Shown here piece after piece: positions 5,514 through 9,769 of a DNA stretch of 9,769 nt. The notes under the pieces were generated by a model that was given only the letters and a program-made list of their open reading frames with translations, was not told where the DNA came from and ran no database searches. Position 1 is the stretch's first letter. Each line of letters starts with the position of its first letter. The DNA is from Spirochaetales bacterium. Lineage in GTDB: Bacteria; Spirochaetota; Spirochaetia; B11-G9. Both the position numbers and the translations under genes were made by a program. The stretch covers positions 1 through 9,769 of the forward strand of contig JALTGJ010000262.1 in NCBI GenBank assembly GCA_027077185.1. Direction: 5' to 3'.

Positions 5514-6824
5514 ATGGAGAATAATGGATCCATAAAAACATTTGTTATAGACACCAATGTTTTTATTCATAAAGCAGATGCAATCCTTTCTTTTAGAGAT
5601 AATGAAGTTGTTATACCTCTTGGAGTTCTTGAAGAGCTTGATACCTTAAAAACCTATACAGATGAAAGAGGAAGAAATGCGAGGCATGCAGTCCGCTTTA
5701 TAGATTCTGTTGCAAAACATGGAGATTTGCAGAAAGGGATCAAAATGGAGAATGGATCTGTTCTGAAAGTTGCTGTTTCTTTTAATAAAAATGATATTGC
5801 AAATGACCTTAACAGGAGTAAGGTGGATAACCATATTATTCAGACTGCAGTGGATCTTCAAAAAGAAGGGAAAAAAGTTTTTTTTGTATCCAAGGATATA
5901 AATGCCAGGGTTAAAGCCCAGTCCCTGGGTCTGAAAGCTGTGGATTATGAAAAACAGAAAGTAAATATAAATGATCTGTATTCCGGTTTTCGTGAAATTG
6001 AAACAAGTAATGAAACAATACGGACCTTGTCTACGGTAGGTACTGTTCCCTGGAATGAAAAAATGATGGCAAATGAATTTCTTATTTTAAAAGATAAGGA
6101 TAATCATTTAACTGTCTTAGCCAGATATGACATGGAAACAAATCAGATTAATTATATTGATGATATTAAAGAATCTGTAAGTGGTATAAAGCCCCTTAAT
6201 ATGGAACAAAGAATGGCTATGGATCTGCTACTTGATGATTCAGTAGAAATTGTAACACTTGTAGGGAAGGCCGGAACAGGAAAGACTCTTCTGGCCATTG
6301 CAGCTGGGTTGCACAGAATTTTTAAGGATAATCAATTTAATAAGGTTCTTATTTCCCGGCCTGTTGTTCCCTTTGGCAAGGATATTGGATATCTCCCCGG
6401 CTCCAAGGAAGAGAAGCTGAGTCACTGGATGCAGCCTTTGCATGATAATCTTGAATTTATTATGCGTTCCCATAAATTTACCAGTTTTAAGACTACTGAA
6501 TCACTTCTACAGAGTAGTAAAATAGAGGTTGAAGCTCTTACCTATATCCGGGGAAGGTCTTTGCCTCACCAGTATATTATAATAGATGAAGCCCAGAATT
6601 TATCCCCTCAGGAAATAAAAACTGTTGTCAGCAGAGCCGGTGAAGGTACAAAAGTGGTTTTAACAGGAGATCCCTATCAGATTGACAGTCCATATCTTGA
6701 TTCCAATTCCAATGGCCTGACATATCTTGTGGAATCATTCAAAGGACAGCAGATATACGGTCATGTTCTTTTGGAAAAATCGGAACGAAGCAGACTTGCA
6801 GAACTGGCTGCGGAATTACTATAA
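5514..6824 (+). CDS. phoH: PhoH family protein: PIN ribonuclease domain plus PhoH ATPase (YlaK/PhoH2 type)
   Basis: The 436-residue protein joins a PIN-type nuclease domain to a PhoH P-loop ATPase, the arrangement of Bacillus YlaK and mycobacterial PhoH2; PhoH2 is described as an RNA helicase/ribonuclease. PIN acidic residues are visible: Asp13 (VIDTNVFIH), Glu40/Glu41 (VLEELD), Asp105 (KVDNHII) and Asp128 (FVSKDINA). The ATPase part has Walker A GKAGTGKT (251-258), SRPVVPFGKDIGYLPGS (281-297), Walker B IIIDEAQ (355-361) and LTGDPYQID (384-392). All key residues are present, so both activities are plausible. It is expected in the cytoplasm, acting on RNA; no toxin-antitoxin partner ORF is seen upstream. 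It is 54 bases from the hydB-like gene, with a REP-like hairpin between, and 58 bases from the next gene. The similarity of PhoH2 to phosphate-starvation PhoH does not by itself imply phosphate control. Confidence 0.92.
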   Translation: MENNGSIKTFVIDTNVFIHKADAILSFRDNEVVIPLGVLEELDTLKTYTDERGRNARHAVRFIDSVAKHGDLQKGIKMENGSVLKVAVSFNKNDIANDLNRSKVDNHIIQTAVDLQKEGKKVFFVSKDINARVKAQSLGLKAVDYEKQKVNINDLYSGFREIETSNETIRTLSTVGTVPWNEKMMANEFLILKDKDNHLTVLARYDMETNQINYIDDIKESVSGIKPLNMEQRMAMDLLLDDSVEIVTLVGKAGTGKTLLAIAAGLHRIFKDNQFNKVLISRPVVPFGKDIGYLPGSKEEKLSHWMQPLHDNLEFIMRSHKFTSFKTTESLLQSSKIEVEALTYIRGRSLPHQYIIIDEAQNLSPQEIKTVVSRAGEGTKVVLTGDPYQIDSPYLDSNSNGLTYLVESFKGQQIYGHVLLEKSERSRLAELAAELL

Positions 6825-6882
6825 AAAATTAATCCAAAGTTTTTGTGAATTTCAGATAGCTTTCTGCCGACAATCAAACGGT

Positions 6883-9156
6883 ATGAAAAGATGGATTTTG
6901 CTAATATTTTGTTTAGGTGTGTTTCATCTCTATGGAGATGTTACTTTTGGGGGTCTCCACCTGTCTGATACCGATCATTTGCTATTCTATGCAGATGCTA
7001 AGGGTCCTGTATATGGAGACTATAGAACTTTATTCCAGGCGGATATTCCCGGTAATAGAATGAAGGAGCTTACTTTTTTTCCCGAAAGAGTAATTTTGCT
7101 CGAAGATGGGGCTAAGCTTCAAATAGAAAATCGCTTTGGAATTTTTCGTACAGATGAAAACTTTCAAAATTTTCAGGCTGTTAAAGAATTTCCATCCTTT
7201 GAGACCGGGGCGGAAGTCCAGAATGGGAAAATATCAAATGTTGAAGCTTCTCCTGACGGTCTGTATCTTTTATATTATAGGCCGGTTAGTTATGCATATG
7301 CGGATCTGGTACTTTTTAGTGTCAAGGATCAAAAAGAACTTGTTATTTCCAAAAAAAATGAGTTTTCTCTGGATAATACTGTAGCCAGATGGTCACCTGA
7401 TTCACAGTATTTTATTTATTCAAATAAAGGGAGGCTTTACTATTTTTCTATAGATCAGTTTGAAAACTCACGAATTATTGCAGAAGAGTTTCGTTCTATG
7501 GGGGATGGCGGTATTGCCAGTGTTAAATGGTCTGTAAGAAATGACCTCTATTATATAAATCAGTCCAGAGTTTATAAAATTAATTCTGCAGAGTTTTTTA
7601 CCCAGTCAATCTATAGCGGCTTATTTGGTATTGGGACTATGATTGGGAAGGTCCCTTTTGATTTTGACCGCAACTTTGACAGTTTTGATATTTCTCCCGA
7701 TGGTCAGAAAATACTTCTGAACAGGGGAGGGCGAAATCTTTTTTTATATTTTCTTAATACAGATGATTACCGTTCCACAGGGGATATTAAGTCTCTACCT
7801 TACCTTTACCTTCCACGAAATACAAGTATTAAACGCGTAATTTGGTCTAAGGAAGATATTATTACAATTCTGGCAGGAAGTTTTCTAAATGGGAATTTTG
7901 AGTCTTCTCTTTTTAGAATTAATCTTGCTGCAGACGTTAAGTCTTTAACTTTTACCCAGCTGAATGACACCGGTATTGAGGATGTTGTTCTTTCAAATGA
8001 TGAAAAAGATATTGCACTTATGAAAAAAGATGGTGTTGAATTAAAAGATTACACTAAATGGACTCATGTTCTCAGTATTGAACATCCCCGGCCATATCAT
8101 ATTCTTTGGAAGGATAATACTGATTTGCTTATTTCCGGTGCATTTTACACAGAACTGGCAAGTATTAACAGTAATAAGACAAAAATTGTTACTTTATCCC
8201 AGTCAGGTTCCTATGGGTATGGTAAAGACGGGTATATTTACACAAATACTCAGAATAAAAATTTCAGACTGGATGAAAATGAAAATTGGGTTGCTGTTGA
8301 AGATAGTATAGACCTTATGGAAGCTTCTGTGGCTTCCGGGAATAAGAGGGTTTATCTTGAAAAAAATTCAACGGGAAGTTATACAAATGCCATTATGGTG
8401 CGGGATATTAAGGGATATGGTACAAAAAATCTCTTTTTACCTCCAAAAAAGCAGTATGATCCCTTTCCTCTCAATGAGGACTCCTGGGATCTAAGTAATT
8501 TTACTCATGGCTCCAGAATAAGAAGAAGAGAAGTTTCTCTTGTCTTTAATGCAGTTGGTTCTGTGGAAGGTTTAACTGAGATCCTTAATATTCTTGGAGA
8601 GTACAATATTAAAAGTACATTTTTTATTAATGGTGAGTTTATGCGCAGAAATCCCGAGGCAGTTAAGGAACTTAGTCTGTCAGGGCATGAAATTGGGTCA
8701 ATGTTTTATATCTATTTTAACATGACCGATGCTAAGTTCAAAATAGATGAAGATTTTATAAAAAAAGGTCTTGCAAAGAACGAAGATGATTATTTTCTAT
8801 TGACAGGAAGGGAGTTATCCTTATTATGGCATTCACCTTATTATTTTGTAAACAGTAATATTATTAAGGCTTCAGAATCTATGGATTACGCCTATATTGG
8901 TCGTGATGTTGATCCTTTGGACTGGGTTCCTATATCTGACTGTCCAGGGGATACTTTGTATAAGTCTACTGTTGATATTGTAGAGAATATTATGGCAGAG
9001 AAAAAGCAGGGATCTATTATTCCTATAAGAATTGGTAAAACAGACAGGGGGCGTGATGACTACCTGTTTCAGAATTTAGATTTATTAATAAATGGGCTAT
9101 TGTCCCAGGGATATTCAATTGTTCCTGTTTCAACATTAAGGGATCATGTACAGTAG
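6883..9156 (+). CDS. Secreted beta-propeller protein with degenerate polysaccharide-deacetylase (NodB-like) domain
   Basis: From ATG 6883 the protein has 757 residues and begins with a signal peptide (MKRWILLIFCLGVFHLYG). An open extension upstream inside phoH lacks a signal-like start and is rejected. Residues of about 20-520 look like TolB/WD40-type propeller blades, with repeats such as ASPDGLYLLYY (122-132), WSPDSQYFIYS (170-180) and ISPDGQKILLN (270-280). Residues of about 549-755 follow the NodB fold order: VSLVFNAVGS (551-560), KSTFFINGEFMRRNPEAVKEL (577-597), SGHEIGSMFYIY (600-611), LLWHSPYY (647-654), DVDPLDW (675-681) and GSIIPIR (710-716). The catalytic and metal residues are replaced (TFDDG by VFNAVG, metal His by Met607 and Tyr611, motif Arg by His650, final His by Arg716). 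It is therefore probably not an active deacetylase. It may bind envelope glycan or a partner protein. No Shine-Dalgarno is evident. It is 13 bases before fliS. Confidence 0.75.
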   Translation: MKRWILLIFCLGVFHLYGDVTFGGLHLSDTDHLLFYADAKGPVYGDYRTLFQADIPGNRMKELTFFPERVILLEDGAKLQIENRFGIFRTDENFQNFQAVKEFPSFETGAEVQNGKISNVEASPDGLYLLYYRPVSYAYADLVLFSVKDQKELVISKKNEFSLDNTVARWSPDSQYFIYSNKGRLYYFSIDQFENSRIIAEEFRSMGDGGIASVKWSVRNDLYYINQSRVYKINSAEFFTQSIYSGLFGIGTMIGKVPFDFDRNFDSFDISPDGQKILLNRGGRNLFLYFLNTDDYRSTGDIKSLPYLYLPRNTSIKRVIWSKEDIITILAGSFLNGNFESSLFRINLAADVKSLTFTQLNDTGIEDVVLSNDEKDIALMKKDGVELKDYTKWTHVLSIEHPRPYHILWKDNTDLLISGAFYTELASINSNKTKIVTLSQSGSYGYGKDGYIYTNTQNKNFRLDENENWVAVEDSIDLMEASVASGNKRVYLEKNSTGSYTNAIMVRDIKGYGTKNLFLPPKKQYDPFPLNEDSWDLSNFTHGSRIRRREVSLVFNAVGSVEGLTEILNILGEYNIKSTFFINGEFMRRNPEAVKELSLSGHEIGSMFYIYFNMTDAKFKIDEDFIKKGLAKNEDDYFLLTGRELSLLWHSPYYFVNSNIIKASESMDYAYIGRDVDPLDWVPISDCPGDTLYKSTVDIVENIMAEKKQGSIIPIRIGKTDRGRDDYLFQNLDLLINGLLSQGYSIVPVSTLRDHVQ

Positions 9157-9157
9157 T

Positions 9158-9163
9158 GGAGGG
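9158..9163 (+). promoter_or_regulatory. Ribosome binding site fixing a GTG start for fliS
   Basis: GGAGGG lies six bases before GTG 9170. An in-frame ATG at 9146, inside the previous gene, has no site and would add eight residues unlike FliS. Confidence 0.75.
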
Positions 9164-9169
9164 AATAGC

Positions 9170-9601
9170 GTGAGTACATTCAACCGATTGGATGCATATA
9201 AGGAAACACATATTAAAACGGCCAGTGGAGGGAAGTTGATTCTGATGATATACAGTGAGGCTATTCGTCAGCTTGATATTGCACTGGAAGCCCTTGGATC
9301 CGGTAGTAGTAAGCTTGATGATGTAAGCAACTCTATAATAAAAACACAGGACTTAATAACAGAATTAATTGTTGCTTTGGATTTTGAGCAGGGTGGAGAT
9401 ATAGCAAGTTCTCTTTTTAGTTTATATATGTATTTTAATCAGCAGCTCATGGATGCAAATTTAAACAAGGATGCTGATATACTAAATAAAATAAAGGTCT
9501 ACCTTGTCGATCTGATGGGAGCCTGGACTCAGGTTGTAGCGAAGGCCGGTAGTGAGGGACATCGTGAAGGAAGATCCGGCGGTATTAATATTGCAGGGTA
9601 A
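9170..9601 (+). CDS. fliS: Flagellar secretion chaperone FliS
   Basis: FliS is a small, mainly helical cytoplasmic chaperone that binds the C-terminus of newly made flagellin, prevents early polymerisation and helps export. The 143 residues match the family. The N-terminal block AYKETHIKTASGGKLILMIY (9-28) is diagnostic (normally tASpgkLilmLYd). The central KTQDLITELIVALDFEQGG (58-76) and SLYMYFNQQLMDAN (84-97) correspond to the helices that form the flagellin groove. GAWTQV (117-122) closes the last helix. A Gly- and Ser-rich tail (127-143) is likely disordered. It starts 13 bases after the propeller gene, and the next gene begins within it, which suggests a shared transcript. Flagellin genes are not in the window. 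Confidence 0.93.
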   Translation: MSTFNRLDAYKETHIKTASGGKLILMIYSEAIRQLDIALEALGSGSSKLDDVSNSIIKTQDLITELIVALDFEQGGDIASSLFSLYMYFNQQLMDANLNKDADILNKIKVYLVDLMGAWTQVVAKAGSEGHREGRSGGINIAG

Positions 9602-9769
9602 ATATCCGGAAATTCGGGGCTTCATAATAATAAAACTGTTGAAACTCTATAAAAAGCATGAAATTCTCTCAGTAAAAATTATTGGCTTACTTAATTTAAT
9701 TTCCAATTCCATTGAGTCAGGGGATGGAGAAAAAATAGAAATATATACTGAAATTGAGAGGGAATATAT
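9564..9769 (+). CDS. Unrecognised protein, N-terminal 68 residues (cut by window edge)
   Basis: A frame stays open from GTG 9564 to the window end, overlapping the last 38 bases of fliS in another frame. GAGGG at 9554-9558 lies five bases upstream, a good site that argues for real translation; TTG 9591 is a weaker alternative. The start reads MKEDPAVLILQGKYPEIRGF, followed by a Lys- and Leu-rich stretch and an acidic part (SIESGDGEKIEIYTEIE). No signal peptide is seen, and I recognise no domain. The overlap suggests translational coupling with fliS, so a flagellar or motility-related role is possible but only inferred from position. Confidence 0.6.
   Translation, partial: MKEDPAVLILQGKYPEIRGFIIIKLLKLYKKHEILSVKIIGLLNLISNSIESGDGEKIEIYTEIEREY

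Noticed and set aside
6727..6882. N-terminal extension of the propeller protein reading through the end of phoH
   Set aside because: It lies in another frame of phoH, lacks a ribosome site, and would bury the clear signal peptide that begins at 6883.

Overview
This AT-rich, gene-dense window most resembles a chromosomal segment of an anaerobic, flagellated spirochaete (inference). The evidence is a flagellin chaperone (FliS), a Rex repressor beside NADH-linked iron-sulfur subunits of the bifurcating-hydrogenase type, a lipoprotein signal with a loose spirochaete-like lipobox, and Era and ClpP variants that look spirochaetal. There are no tRNA or rRNA genes, CRISPR arrays, insertion sequences or phage genes. 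It reads as a core region rather than an island.

Layout. Positions 1-273 (minus strand) hold the 5' end of the GTPase gene era. Diverging from it are clpP (402-998) and a lipoprotein-type endonuclease/exonuclease/phosphatase (EEP) protein (1037-2128). The EEP gene meets rex (2125-2787, minus) tail to tail, and their stop codons overlap. A 306-base intergenic region (2788-3093) carries a strong-looking rex promoter, an opposing promoter candidate and several dyad symmetries. It is followed by a tight pair, a NuoE/HydC-like subunit (3094-3576) and a NuoF/HydB-like subunit (3579-5459). A short REP-like hairpin (5468-5489) separates this pair from phoH (PIN plus PhoH ATPase, 5514-6824). Next come a secreted beta-propeller protein with a degenerate polysaccharide-deacetylase domain (6883-9156), fliS (9170-9601), and the start of an unrecognised gene (from 9564) that overlaps fliS and runs off the window.

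How the genes may work together. Rex senses the NADH/NAD+ ratio, and the divergent pair encodes the NADH-oxidising, FMN-binding half of an electron-bifurcating type complex. Redox control of the pair by Rex is therefore a natural hypothesis. No catalytic HydA-type subunit follows, so the partner must be encoded elsewhere. ClpP and Era are housekeeping proteins (proteolysis and ribosome maturation). From phoH to the 3' end the genes are co-directional and closely spaced, and may be co-transcribed.

The most notable observations are the pseudo-deacetylase propeller fusion, the HydB/HydC pair without HydA, a cysteine triad in Rex, and the dyad-rich rex/hyd control region. I found no clear evidence of a wholly new multi-gene system.
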